NCBI RefSeq assembly: GCF_002575655.3
Contig: NC_053040.3
Coordinates: 459,902,780-459,966,779 of the forward strand
Length of the DNA stretch: 64,000 nucleotides
Direction of reading: 5' to 3'
Source of the DNA: Aegilops tauschii subsp. strangulata
Lineage: Eukaryota; Streptophyta; Magnoliopsida; Poales; Poaceae
Part shown: one piece after another, positions 30,998 through 42,560 of the stretch
How positions within the stretch are numbered: position 1 is the stretch's first letter
How the letters are laid out: each line of letters begins with the position of its first letter
The notes under the pieces: model-generated
Database searches by the model: none
Told to the model about the DNA's origin: nothing
The model's input: the letters and a program-made list of their open reading frames with translations, nothing else
Translations under genes and position numbers: made by a program

Positions 30998-32704
30998 TGA
31001 AGGAATTATGCCCTAGAGGCAATAATAAAGCTGTTATTTATATTTCCTTATATCATGATAAATTTTATTATTCATGTTAGAATTGTATTAACCGGAAACT
31101 TAGTACATGTGTGAATACATAGACAAACAGAGTGTCACTAGTATGCCTCTACTTGACTAGCTCGTTGATCAAAGATGGTTAGGTTTCCTAGCCATTGACA
31201 TGAGTTGTCATTTGATTAACGGGATCACATCATTAGAGAATGATGTGCTTGACTTGACCCATCCGTTAGCTGAGCACTAGTAGTTTATTGCTATTGCTTT
31301 CTTCATGACTTATACATGTTCCTATGACTATGAGATTATGCAACTCCCGAATACCGGAGGAACAATTAGTGTGCTATCAAACGTCACAACGTAACTGGGT
31401 GATTATAAAGATGCTCTACAAGTGTCTCTGATGGTGTTTGTTGGGTTGGCATATATCGAGATTAGGATTTGTCACTCCGTGTTTCGGAGAGGTATCTCTG
31501 GGCCCTCTCAGTAATGCACATCATTATAAGCCTTGCAAGCAATGTGACTAATGAGTTAGTTGCGGGATGATGCATTACGGAACGAGTAAAGAGACTTGCC
31601 GGTAACGAGATTGAACTAGGTATTGAGATACCGATGATCGAATCTCGGGCAAGTAACATACCGATGACAAAGGGAACAACGTATGTTGTTATGCGGTTTG
31701 ACCGATAAAGATCTTCGTAGAATATGTAGGAACCAATATGAGCATCCAGGTTCCGGTATTGGTTATTGACCGGCAGTGAGTCTCGGTCATGTCTACATAG
31801 TTCTCGAGCCCGTAGGGTCCGCACGCTTAACGTTCGGTGACGATCGGTGTTATGTGTTTATGTGTTTTGATGTACCGAAGGTAGTTCGGAGTCCCGGATG
31901 TGATCATGGACATTACGAGGAGTCTCGAAATGGCCGAGACATAAAGAATGATATATTGGACGATGTTATTCGGACACCGGATGAGTTCCGGGGGTCACCA
32001 GATAAATATCGGAGTGCCGGAAGGGTTATCGGAACCACTGGAGAAGTAATGGGCCTTATTGGGCCTAGGGGAGAGATAGGGGCTGCCAAGGGCTGGCCGC
32101 GCCCCCCCCCATGGGCCTAGTCCGAATTGGACCAGGGGGAGGGGCAGCGCCCCCTCCTTCCTTCTTCTCCTAGTAGGACTAGGAAAGGGGGGAGTCCTAC
32201 TCCTACTAGGAGGAGGATTCCTCCCCCCTTGGCGTGCCTATGAGGGCCGGCTTGCCTCCCCCTTGCTCCTTTATATACGGGGGCAGGGGGCACCCTAGGA
32301 CACAAGTTGACAGTTGTCTTAGCCTTGTGCGGTGCCCCCCTCCACAGATTTCTACCTCGGTCATATCATTGCAGTGCTTAGGCGAAGCCCTGCGCCGGTA
32401 ACTTCATCATCACCGTCACCACGCCGTCGTGCTGACGAAACTCTCCCTCGACCTCAGCTGGATCTAGAGTTCGTGGGACGTCATCGAGCTGAACGTGTGC
32501 AGATCGCGGAGGTGCCGTACCTTCGGTGCTAGGATCGTCCGGATCGTGAAGACGTACGACTACATCAACCGCGTTGTCATAACGCTTGCGCTTTCGGTCT
32601 AGGAGGGTACGTAGATAACACTCTCCCCTCTCGTTGCTATGCATCACCTAAATGGATCTTGCGTGTGCGTAGGAATTTTTCTGAAATTACTGCGTTCCCC
32701 AACA
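30998..32704 (+). repeat. Copia 3' LTR, 1707 bp
   Basis: Runs TGAAGGAATTATGCCCTAG to TGCGTTCCCCAACA. A TTTATATAC TATA box lies at about 32270. It is the complete reference for the broken 5' LTR. Confidence 0.9.
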
Positions 32705-33081
32705 ATGTCATATATAGCCACTTTTACAGCCAACAAGTATAATATTTATCTATAAATATACACTACTATCCCAACACAAAACACTACTATGGCCCACTTT
32801 ACACTCCCACAAAGTTTTTAGGAGCACGTGCTGCAACTGGCTGTTAATCTACAGCCTGGTTGTCTTCTCTCTCCTCTTTTCTCTCTTCCAACTCAGTAAA
32901 ATTTTATTACTTAAATCCTTATAGTCTACTTACATAACCTTATAATACTTGCTCTAAGAATGATTATGGGTAAAATCATGATGGGAAGTAGGAAAGGGTT
33001 ATATGTCACTAAAGATTTGCCTAGAAGCTAGATGATCCATATAAGCATATGCCACAACACTTATTGACCTCTCACAATTCA

Positions 33082-34156
33082 GAGCATCTCTAACAGATGC
33101 ATAAAAATGCCGGACGTGCCCAAAAAACTGTCATTCAGCGCGCTTTGGGCAAAAACACAGCTCCAACAGATGCCCTGGTTTTTTGGTGCCTAATTTTTTT
33201 TAAGTTGTCCCCAAATTTTACAACATGTGTTGCAAATTAGTACCACCCGTTGTAGGTGTCATAAACTGAAGCACTACCCAGTTGAAACTTCCCCGCGGTT
33301 GATTCTGAATGAACATCGTTGTCGCACAACATCGTCATGAGTCCGTTGTCCATCTCGGATCCGTCGCCACCTTGCCACTCTAGACGTCCACAACAACCCC
33401 AAGATCGCCATTGACTCTCGCCCCGCCACCGCCCGATTCCGGTCGTTCTCGGCCCCGTGCGCCGCCAAGACGACCGCCGCAATATCGCCTCTCCTACCGA
33501 CATTGATTAGCGGTTGTTATGACACTCATGTGATCGTGACCGTTGAGTCGATCTCCTTCTGAGCTCTCAATTGTCGACGGGCGTTGCTCCGCCAGATTCG
33601 AGCGCAACCACCGGCTCCCCTCTGGCCCCTAGAAGACCCCGAGGCCAATCATAGCCAGCCCCATGACCATCTTGGCCCCGATAAGTTACGTCGTCCGAAT
33701 TCACCTCCGGGCCCATTACATGTTTGACGAAATTCCTCCAAGTTTTTTTTCTTTTTTCTTTTTTGTTGTGGCACATGAGTATATTATAATGGAACATGTT
33801 GTGTTCTGTAGATTAGTTTGTTTGAATCCATTTAGTGGGAGGACTTCTCCTACGAAGAGGAATATGATTATGGTGAGGATGAGCACATTGCCATGATCAC
33901 GATGGTACACATGGAGAAGAACAAGAGGCCGAAACATGGGGCACAATAAGCTGATTCTTGATTATTATGTCCAAATCCGGTGTATTGAGAGCGATACTTT
34001 GACACTGGTTCATAATGGCTACAGATTTGTTAGGACACTAGTTTTAGAGCACTTGTTACAACAGGCAATGTCTTCTTGCCCAAAATATTCCCACTCCTAT
34101 CCTAAAACCATTTTTAGGGTTCAAACTTTTTCATCATCTGTTGAAGATGCTCTTAT
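33082..34156. mobile_element. PIF/Harbinger-like element, decayed
   Basis: The ends GAGCATCTCTAACAGATG and (inverted) CATCTGTTGAAGATGCTC bracket about 1.07 kb. Flanking triplets differ (TCA and TTA), so the duplication is degraded or the boundary slightly off. The interior has GC-rich segments and a transposase N-terminal relic. Confidence 0.65.
33839..33949 (+). pseudogene. Relic of a PIF/Harbinger transposase N terminus
   Basis: A 36-codon frame reads EDFSYEEEYDYGEDEHIAMI and then MEKNKRPKHG before a stop. Acidic residues followed by an NKRPKHG-like basic motif are typical of the start of HARBI1/ALP1-like transposases in grasses. The catalytic part is absent. Confidence 0.5.
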
Positions 34157-34159
34157 AGC

Positions 34160-34960
34160 ATCGTGGTGCAACTACGGGTTGCGAGAGCGTGGGTTTGATT
34201 ATGGTGGGCTATCGGTCCCACGACCCAGTTTTAGAGCGCATGTTTGTTTTGGGAGTAGCTATCTATCGCCTGTTGCGAGACCGAAGGAGGTTTCATCTCA
34301 AGGGCCTATTGGGCCAACCCAAGTAGCTTCTTGCATGTTAGTTTTTTTCCTCTTGTTCATATTTTTGAGAAAAGTGTGTGTGTGTGTGTGTGTGTGTTCC
34401 AAACTTTAAAATTACTTTAGAAAATTTAAAACCGAAAATTGAAAAAAATGTTAACGCAGTGTAATTTTTTTGTTACCATAGTTTCAAAATGCTGGCAACA
34501 CTCAAAAAATTTGTTTATGACATTAAAAAAATGTTCACAAGTTTCATAAGAATTTACGGCCATTAATTTTTTATACAATTTAAAGTAAAATGTTTGTGTT
34601 ATTTAAAAATATATTTCATAACATTAAAAGAATGTATGTTACATATAGAAAAATGTTCACGTGTTTCAAAAAAAGTTCATGTCATTCAAAAAAATGTTTC
34701 AATTTGTTTGAACTTTGACACACGTAGTAAAAAATGTTCAAAAGATGTATTTTAAAATTGTTTGAAAAATGTTCAAGGTGTATAAAAACAATGTTTCAAA
34801 TGTACAAATGTGTGTTGGAAAAACTAGTCATGTATGAAAAAAGAAAAAAAAAGATTTTTTAAAGAAAAACAGATAAAATAACACCCATAAAGGAAAGAAG
34901 AAGAAAACCACACGAAAGGTTCTAAAACCAAACCAGACCGGCCCATTCGTGCAATGGCTG
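34160..34960. repeat. AT-rich sequence with recurrent AAAATGTTCA words
   Basis: After a GT microsatellite (34376-34399), words like AAAAATGTTCAC, AAAAAGTTCATG and AAATGTTCAAGG recur about ten times in 400 bp with loose ~30-60-bp spacing. No coding potential. Similar A-rich blocks occur in many grass transposons; I cannot assign a family. Confidence 0.6.
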
Positions 34961-35370
34961 CAGGATCTACAGTGTTGAACCAACCCGTTTAATGAAGCCA
35001 GACAAGACCTAAGGATTTCTCACAAGAGGCGAGAAATAACCTAGCGGTTTGTTTTTGCGTAAAAGGTCGATTTGAATTCGGTTTGTCCTGGGTGCACATG
35101 CATCCACGAATTCTTGGCCTCGTGGCTAATGTGTGACGGCATCCACGGACCCTAAAAACAAAGGGAAACGCTTACCGTCATCCGACGGATGGCAGTGGCC
35201 GCGTCCGCCATCTTCCATACGTGACACCTGTCTAAGCGAGAGTCCGCATACCATCCTTCTTCAAACTCGCTTATGCAACAAGAGCTATGCTTCCGAAACA
35301 TATGATATGTTGCAATGGTCTACTACGGGCCTACATTTTGTAACACAACCTCTCCTGCGAAAATTTTCTA

Positions 35371-35515
35371 CAACAAGACCACAGTTGCAAAATAAGTTTG
35401 CATTAAAACTTCAGTTGCAAAAAAATTTACAACAAAATAGTTGTTGCAAAAAAAAAAATCTTCAACAAGACCTATGTTGCACAAATACTTCTGCAACAAG
35501 AGCTGTGTTGCAATG
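35371..35515 (+). repeat. Five ~30-bp degenerate minisatellite units
   Basis: Units follow the pattern CAACAAGA-n-GTTGCAAAAA-n-TT. CAACAAGACC or CAACAAGAGC and GTTGCA recur in phase. The ORF across it is a by-product. Confidence 0.75.
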
Positions 35516-35698
35516 ACGGAGGCGCTCTTGTCCGCTTGATGCGGCAAATCTGACGGCTCGCAACCCGACTGTTCTTTTAAAAATATCAGTCGACGGACGC
35601 GTAGCACGCCCCAAAAACAAAGGTTTCACCGCTATTCCCTAAAAAGAAGTTTCACCGCTAGGAAATAAAAGGTGGACAAGGTGAAGGGCATCGTTGTC

Positions 35699-35992
35699 TT
35701 TTTTTTTTAACACAATATAATCGAAATCGCTCATATACACGAGCATACACTCATCTATATAAACACACGCATGTATATCCTACCCCTACAAGCACTTTCG
35801 AGAGACTGGGCCGGCATAACTTTTTGAGATTGACGAAATCACCACATGCGCCCGTAGTCGATTGAAACGTATTCTCTCACTGAACGGACATCGTCAGAAA
35901 GGCTGAAACAAATTCAGAAAAAATACAAACACTAATTTCAAGTCTAGTACTAGAACCCTTGTGAGCTGAGATATCATTGTCCTCCGCCTGTC
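35699..35992 (-). mobile_element. SINE-like retroposon with 15-bp target-site duplication
   Basis: A 294-bp unit carries a poly(A) tail (poly(T) at 35699-35709 on the plus strand). It is flanked by AAGGGCATCGTTGTC (35684-35698) and AAGGGCATCGTTATC (35993-36007), matching at 14 of 15 positions. Read on the minus strand the 5' part has GATATCTCAGCTCACAAGG followed by GGTTCTAGTAC, a plausible decayed box B of a tRNA-derived promoter. There is no ORF. Recognised as a Poaceae SINE-type repeat; the exact family is not established. Confidence 0.7.
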
Positions 35993-36009
35993 AAGGGCAT
36001 CGTTATCAG

Positions 36010-36738
36010 CATGAATGCAATGATGCGTTCTCTTATCAACGTGCGGACCTCCAACTGTTCCATTTCTTTTGGTGAGAGAACCAGATAGAGCGACAGACGG
36101 AGAGAGCTCACCTGATTAATTGGCTCTGCTTCAGCCGTAAAACTCGGACATGCTAACGGCCTCTGCACTACACGTACGTACTAGCAATCAGCTTCGTTGT
36201 TAATTTTTTTTCCTTTGATCAGAAATAATTGTCGTGGTTTCAGTACGTGTGCCCGCACCTGATCGGTCAAGGCATCGTCCTCATTCCGACACCGCCCTCA
36301 GAAAGAGCAGCTCACAAGTGGCCGGTGGCCGGTGGCCGGTGATCGCGATCTCATGTGGCAAGTGGGCACGTGCATGTGAACGACCCGTCCTGTATCCCTG
36401 TGTGCGTGTATGCATGCGCCTGGCAGAAGCAAAGCTTCGCGCACGTGTCCCGGCCGAAGTGATATCGTTAAATATCGATAGATTGGAACATGCGATGGCC
36501 TCGTCCTGCTGTACGTACAAGAAGCAAACAAAGCCTAGCCAGCCAGCTGCAGCCTCCTTGTTCGCGACTTGTACTTTGTACGGCGCGGTGGTATCTTTGC
36601 AAATCACATGAACATGACAATGCCCCCGCCACGCACGTCCTCAATTTGTGCGTAGAGCCGTACACTTGTGACTTGTACAGTGCCCATTTCTTGCGGCCAT
36701 GTTTTTTCGAGAATAACTCCGATTTATTCATCAACTGC
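36010..36738. other. Intergenic, nothing recognised
   Basis: Mixed sequence with a GGTGGCC triple repeat at about 36318-36340. ORFs on both strands overlap and show no domain. Confidence 0.45.
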
Positions 36739-37965
36739 TGAGAGCAACTCCAACGGGCCGACCCAAACAGACGGCGCTTTTGTCCGCCTTTTGTCCGTTT
36801 GGGTTCCTCCCAGCGTCCGCCCTCTTTTAAATTTGGGTCGGCAGTGCGTCCAACGCGCCGACCCAATTCATGACCGCGCGTTAGATCATGCCAGCGGCCA
36901 TATCGTCGCCCTGGTTTTGGCGCTCCAGCGCGCGGGAAAGGTTCACGCGCGCGGGGGAAAATCGGCCTAGCGCGCGATGGTTTTGGCGCTCCAGCGCGCG
37001 GGAAAGGTCCGCGCGCTTGTTTTGGCGCGCCGCGGCCGGCTCCCTGCACACTCTGTTCGCCGCCCACTCGTCTCGCCCCCTCTCACTAGTCTCGCCGCCT
37101 CTACACCACCATGTCGATGCGCACCTGGGCGCTTCGGATTTTCGCGTAGTCCGCGAGCGCCGCTCCGGCGCCTTCTCCTCCGAGATCTGGTTTGGCGAGA
37201 AACGCCTCATCGTCGGCACCTTCGACACCGCAGAGGAGGCGGCCCGCGCGCACGACCCGACGGCGTGGCGCCTCCTGAGGCCTTGTCGGGAGATGAATTT
37301 TCCTGACGTGTCGAGCCAGCGGGCGCAGGATCTCACGCCTCTGCCGCGGCTTTTCACCGAGGAGGATCGTTGTGTCCACCGGAGGCGGCAGCGTCGCCTC
37401 GCCATCGCCGAGATGGACGTGGAAGCCATGGTGGTGTGGCGCGAATGCTTCCCGTAGGACATCGTCGACGAGCGCCAGTTCTACAAGCAAAGGAGAACGG
37501 AGAGGGAGGCGAGGAGGACGGAGCGAGCCGCCTATCGGGAGGACAAGCGTGCGCGGAAGCAGGCCGCTCAATTGAAACTGAAGCTACGAGAAACGTCGGG
37601 GTGGGACGGTATGCTGACGCCTACATTCAGACGTCGGAGGAGGACATTACTGAGTCGGAGTCGGAAAGCGACCAGTAGTTAATCTTTTTTTATCTGTGTA
37701 TGCTAGAACTATGTATGTATCCTTTTTCTATAGGAAAAAATGGCCAGCGGCATCGGCGACGAAGCAGGCGGACGAGGGTGTGCTGTTGGATGTGGAGAGG
37801 CCAATGTGCCACCGACCAGCAGGCCCGGGAAGGAGAGAGGACGAGCGCGTGCGCGTCCGTCTTGTGTCCGCGCCGACGCAAATCCAGCTCAAAAATGGGC
37901 CGGGAATGGGTCGGCAGGCGGACGAAAGCGGACGCGCGTCCGTTTGGGTCGGCGCGTTTGGCCGA
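36739..37965 (+). mobile_element. Second transposon-like unit with an AP2/ERF-domain copy
   Basis: The left end GAGAGCAACTCCAACGGGCC continues GACCCAAACAGACGG. Near 37940-37962 the inverted form TCCGTTTGGGTCGGCGCGTT appears but the outermost GAGTTGCTC part is missing. The layout (Harbinger-like end, promoter-like GC-rich leader, AP2 gene) parallels 6235-7245. Confidence 0.55.
37111..37678 (+). pseudogene. AP2/ERF-domain copy, broken in three places
   Basis: Collinear with the intact gene at 6365-6949: an ATG in CCACCATGT context, the AP2 region (EIWFGEKRLIVGTFDTAEEA, then LLRPCREMNFPD), the link (LAIAEMDVEAMVVWRECFP), the basic helix (TERAAYREDKRARKQ) and the tail TSEEDITESESESDQ. Defects are a frameshift between the ATG and the AP2 domain (37115-37145), a TAG at 37456-37458 and a frameshift near 37590. 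The tail survives in another frame. Confidence 0.75.
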
Positions 37966-38039
37966 CTTTTCTCTCCGCGCCGACCCAAACGGACGGTGGC
38001 GGACGAAAACGGACGGCGGTAGTAGAGAGAACACTAGAA

Positions 38040-39893
38040 ATAAAAAATACATCTAAGTCCGTAGACCATGTATCGACGACTACTAGCACTGGAGCGAGCT
38101 GAAGGCGCGCCGCCGTCTTCGCCCCTCCTTCATCGGAGTCGGGCAAACCTTGTTGTAGTAGACAGTTGAAAAGTCGTCGTGCTAAGGCCTCATAGGACCC
38201 GCGCACCAGAATAGCTTCCGCCGCAAGTGAAGAGAAGCGTGGATCAGAGGGATCCAACCTGTAGACACACAAACACAAACAAACGAAAACAAGATCCACA
38301 TGGATCCACCTAAGACACAAATGACGACCGAATCCCGCAAGATCAGTCCGAGACAAACGTCCACACTCCCTCCGATGATGCTAGAAACACCACCGGGATG
38401 GGGACAAGGCAGGGAGAACCGTATTCCATCTTCAGAGAGCCGCCGCCGCCTCGCCTCTCCGAGCGAGACACAAACCCTAACAAAACTCAAAAGAGTATGA
38501 AAAAACAGAGCCCCGGCAAGGGTCGGGATCCACCACGCCTCCATGGCCCTAAGACCACAGAAGACGAGGTAGACCGACGGCCGTGGTATTTCTTTTCGCT
38601 TGATATATATCGACATGTTACAGTATGTCTGCTGATGAAATTCCTTTGGTTTGTAGTGTCATCTCCAATGCTGACCCGCAAATCGGGCACCGCATCCGTC
38701 GGTGGATAGGGGACCAGTCCGCGGACAAATATACGGGAGCTGTCCATCCAAAGCTATCCGCACGCATTTTAAACAAGATTTGAAATAACCAACGAATTAC
38801 ATGCAACCCAGATGATTTTCAGCCAAACCGGACGAATTTTTTTTACATTTCAAACATACTTTAACTAAACTATACCGGACTAGGCTAAAACTAGTCTAAT
38901 GTCACCTGCGACGGATCTCCATTCCCATGACATTTCTTCCCTATGTCCGGCGGCCCGCTCCCTGAACTGTCGGAGCCCCGGAGGTATATGGTTCAGCGAG
39001 AGGGGAAGAATAGCCTCCCTCCGCCTCCGGGAAGCACGGACCAGGGTTGGTTTTGGGCGGGGGAAGACGGTCGCTGTGGTCCACGCCCCCGCTCAACAGA
39101 CATGACCCCGGCTGTGTAACCCGGCGATGCGGTAGCAGTGGCCTTCCCGGGACCCAAGCGGCGGTGGCCTCCCATGATCTACTTTTCCTCGCTGTCTGTG
39201 GTGATCGCAAACGTGTCAGTCTCCGTAGACATGACTTCTTTTCCCACCTGCCTGACGGATTGCCACCATTACTCGCGACGGGTTTGCCGGGAGTTGACGT
39301 TGGCCAACCTAGACAGGTGAGGAGGGGGTGGCGATGGTGGTGACACCGGATATGGAGGTTTTACCGACAAGCCAACCTATATAGGGCCAAGCCGCTACAC
39401 TGCCGGAGAACTCCTTTCTTCCACTCATCGGAGGCCATGGCGGGTGTTGTACAAGGAGGAGATGGAGAGAGTGGAGGTGGGGTGTGGTTCTTGCCCGGCG
39501 CCTAGCCAAGTTTATATAGCGGGGGGATGCTAGGAGCTAGCAAGAGAAGCGTGTAATGTCGACCGACACAAGAACGGACAAGTGACACTCGGGGCCCCGG
39601 AGTAGGTTCCTTGGCACACGCGCCGGTTAAATGGATGTAGGTAGGCAAATGGATGCCTTTTCAATGCGGAGAGAAGGCGTGCACATCGGGCGAGTAGAGG
39701 GTGGTGCTCTTGGTCAGCAAGTCGCTTCAGTTCCGACACCAGTGAGCGCTCGCGTCCGCTCTAGGCCGGCATGAATGCGGGCAGCTGGCTTCAGGCGGGA
39801 ATGCCCGCGAGCGCGAGAGAGGGCTTTTTTGGTTGGCCACGGCAGTAAGAAGCAGGCGTGGCAGTGGTCTGGATGCTCGCAAAGCCCCCTCCC
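38040..39893. repeat. Unassigned repeat-like sequence
   Basis: 38050-38640 resembles a dispersed wheat repeat (GAAAACAAGATCCACATGGA). At about 38648 a Harbinger-like start (CATCTCCAATGCTGACCCGC) opens a GC-rich segment to about 39780. Many overlapping ORFs exist on both strands but none has a recognisable domain or codon bias. I cannot support a gene. Confidence 0.4.
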
Positions 39894-41511
39894 TCATACG
39901 TCTCCAACGTATCTATATTTTTTTATTGTTCCATGTTGTTATATTATCATTCTTGGATATTTTATAATCATTTTATAGTTATTTCATATCATTTTTTGGG
40001 ACTAACCTATTGACATAGTGCCAACTACCAGTTGCTGTTTTTTGCATGTTTTTTACATTGTAGGAAATCAATATCAAACGGAGTCCAAACACTGCGAAAC
40101 TTTTTATGGATTTTTTATGGACCAGAAGACCACCAATGGGCCAGAGCAGCACCTAGGGGGTGCCCCGAGGGGGGCACAACCCACCAGGGCGCGCCTAGGG
40201 TCCCAGGCGCGCCCAGGTGGGTTGTGGCCACCTCGGTGGCCTCCCGCACCCCCTCTTTACCCTATAAATTCAAAAATATTCTGAAAACCCTCGGGGTTAA
40301 CCTAGATCAGAAGTTTCGCTGCCGCAAGGCTCTGTAGCCACCGAAAACCAATCTAGACCCCATTCCGGCACCCTGCTGGAGGGGGAATCATCTCCGGTGG
40401 CCATCTACATCATCCCGGCGGCCACCACGATGAGGAGGGAGTAGTCCACCCTCGGGGCTGAGGGTTTGTACCAGTAGCTATGTGTTTAATCTCTCTCTCT
40501 CTCTCTTGTGTTCTTGAGATATCATGATCTTGATGTATCGCGGGCTTTGTTAATATAGTCAGATCATATGGTGTTTTCCCCTCTCTATCTTGTTGTGATG
40601 AATTGAGTTTTTCGCTTTGAGATTTCGTTGTTATCGGATTGAATACTTTTATGGATTTGAGAACACTTGATATATGTCTTGCAATTGAATACTCGTGGTG
40701 ACAATGGGGTATCGTATTGATTCACTTGACATATGTTTTGGCACTCAACTCACGGATTCCCGAGGTGACATTGGGGTAATCTATGCATAGGGGTAGATGC
40801 ACGTTCTTGTCTTTGTTTCTCCGGTAGAAATCTTGGGGCACTCTTTGATGTTCTTTGAGTTGGACTGAGTATTACGAATATGAATTTGCTTTGGTGTTAT
40901 TTTAGTATGAACTCTAGGATAGATCGAACGGAAAGAATAGCTTTGTGTTATTTTAGTACGAACTCTTGAATAGATTGAACGGAAAGAATAGCTTTGAGGT
41001 GGTTTCGTACCCTACAAACCATGTACTCTTATGTTCTCCGCTAGATAGGAACATTGGAGTGATTATTCATCTCACATTGAGGGATGGTTATATGATCCAA
41101 TTATAATAGCATTGTTGAGAGGTTGCACTAGTGAAATTACGGACCCTAGGCCTCATTTTCAAGCATTGCAATACTGTTTTTGTGCCCATTTACTATTTGC
41201 TACCTTGCTGTTTTTATTTATTCAAATTATAAAAATATATTTCTACCATTCATATTACACTTTTATCACCATCTCTTCGCTGAACTAGTGCACCTATACA
41301 ATTTGCCATCGTATTGGGTGTGTTGGGGACACAAGAGATTTCTTGTATTTGGTTGCAGGCTCGTTTGAGAGAGACCATCTTCATCCTACACCTCTCACGG
41401 ATTGATAAACCTTAGGTCATCCACTTGAGGGAAAATTTCTACTGTCCTATAAAACTCTGCGCTTGAAGGCCCAACACGTGTCTACAAGAAAAAGTTGCGT
41501 AGTAGACATCA
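39894..41511 (+). repeat. Gypsy LTR, 1618 bp
   Basis: Starts TCATACGTCTCCAACGTATC (normally TGATACG) and ends GTAGTAGACATCA. Contains a CT microsatellite (about 40490-40506) and the GC-rich hairpin (40172-40229). Confidence 0.85.
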
Positions 41512-41521
41512 AGCTCTTTTC

Positions 41522-41539
41522 TCGCGCCGTTGCCGGGGA
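41522..41539 (+). promoter_or_regulatory. Primer-binding site, tRNA-Asp type
   Basis: CTCGCGCCGTTGCCGGGGA lies 11 bp after the LTR. It matches, with one or two differences at the 5' side, the primer-binding site used by Athila-type elements. Confidence 0.6.
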
Positions 41540-41636
41540 GGTGAGTGCTTGAAAGTATATCTTTAGATCTTGCAATCGAATCTTGTAGTTTCTTGTTTAT
41601 CACTAGTTTGGTTTATAAAAGAAAACTACATAAAAA

Positions 41637-42317
41637 ATGGAATTGAGGTTGCATCATATTATTGATCATCTTTATAATATCTTTCGTGAAAATGATGGAA
41701 ATGAAAATTGTGCTCAATTGATAGAAGAAGAAGTCAATAAAATGTTTGGCACAAAATATTTGAATGATGAGCATGATTGCAATGTTGTTAGTATGAATTC
41801 TTTGAATATCCTTGATGCTAATGATATGGAAAGCCATAAGCTTGGGGGTGCTATATTCGATCAAGATGATATTTTTAGTCCCCCAAGTTTTGATGAGAAA
41901 ATCTATTATGATAAAAGCATGCCTCCTATTTATGATGATTATATTGATAAAAGTGGGTTTGGAAGAGTGTCAACTTTATGTAAGAATGATCCCACTATTT
42001 TGGAGGGTGTTGAATCTTATTGTTATAATTATGAAAGTGGATTTTGAGAGGTCATGAATTTATTTAGTGATACATCCACTATTTTGGAAGAGGTTTCAAT
42101 TGACTATGACAATAAAGTTGCTATCTATGATTATTATTATGATGACATGTATGACATAAAGAGTGATAAATCTTATATGCTTGTGCATCATGAAAAGAGT
42201 GTTGTATGTGATAGTTATATTGTTGAATCCATTCATGATGTTTCTGAAATTATTATGAGGAAGGAACTTATGCTCTTACATATCTCAATAATATCAAGTT
42301 TCTTCTCTATGTGTTGA
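41637..42317 (+). pseudogene. Retroelement ORF of unknown function, acidic
   Basis: An ATG at 41637 opens 136 codons (begins MELRLHHIIDHLYNIF) rich in Asp, Asn, Tyr and Ser (PPSFDEKIYYDKSMPPIYDD). A TGA at 42045-42047 interrupts it, and the same frame goes on 90 codons to 42315. A TGG-to-TGA change would explain the stop. It has no zinc knuckle, protease or other gag-pol motif. It sits where gag normally lies. I know this ORF type only as a recurrent part of wheat Gypsy derivatives; the function is unknown. Confidence 0.6.
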
Positions 42318-42529
42318 TTGTTTTGAAGTTGCACTTGTTTTGCCTTCCTATGCTAGTTGATTCTTGTTCCCATAAGTTGTTTGCTCACAAAATCCCTATG
42401 CATAGTAAGTGGGTTAGACCTAAATGTGCTAGTCATATGCTTCATGATGCTCTCTTCATGTTTCAATTCTTATCTTTTATGCGAGCGTCATTGAAATCAT
42501 CATGCCTAGCTAAAAAGGCATTAAAGAAA

Positions 42530-42560
42530 AGCGCTTGTTGGGAGACAACCCAACACTTTT
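42530..42560 (+). other. Predicted RNA hairpin TGTTGGG/CCCAACA
   Basis: TGTTGGGAGACAACCCAACA forms a perfect 7-bp stem with a 6-nt loop, within GCGCTTGTTGGGAGACAACC, a word often conserved in Athila-type elements. Confidence 0.55.

Larger units (their letters stand above)
27823..32704 (+). mobile_element. Internally deleted Copia retrotransposon (Angela/WIS/BARE-like)
   Basis: Both LTRs start TGAAGGAA; the 3' LTR ends CCCCAACA. The perfect target-site duplication ATGTC is at 27818-27822 and 32705-32709. The 5' LTR breaks at about 29343 and is fused directly to the end of the pol linker before reverse transcriptase. The 3' end of the LTR, primer-binding site, gag, protease and integrase are gone. 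It cannot move by itself. Confidence 0.9.
27773..32954. mobile_element. Tourist MITE interrupted by a Copia element
   Basis: The MITE is 27773-27822 plus 32710-32954. Ends GAGCATGGTTAATTATTTTG and ATAATACTTGCTC are flanked by TAA at 27770-27772 and 32955-32957. With the Copia element and one copy of its 5-bp duplication removed it is about 295 bp, like the 285-bp relative at 14392. Confidence 0.85.

Noticed and set aside
36888..37571. Long ORFs on both strands over the AP2 copy
   Set aside because: The plus-strand frame is real in the AP2 part only; its first ~70 codons are GC-rich leader, and the minus-strand frames are shadows.
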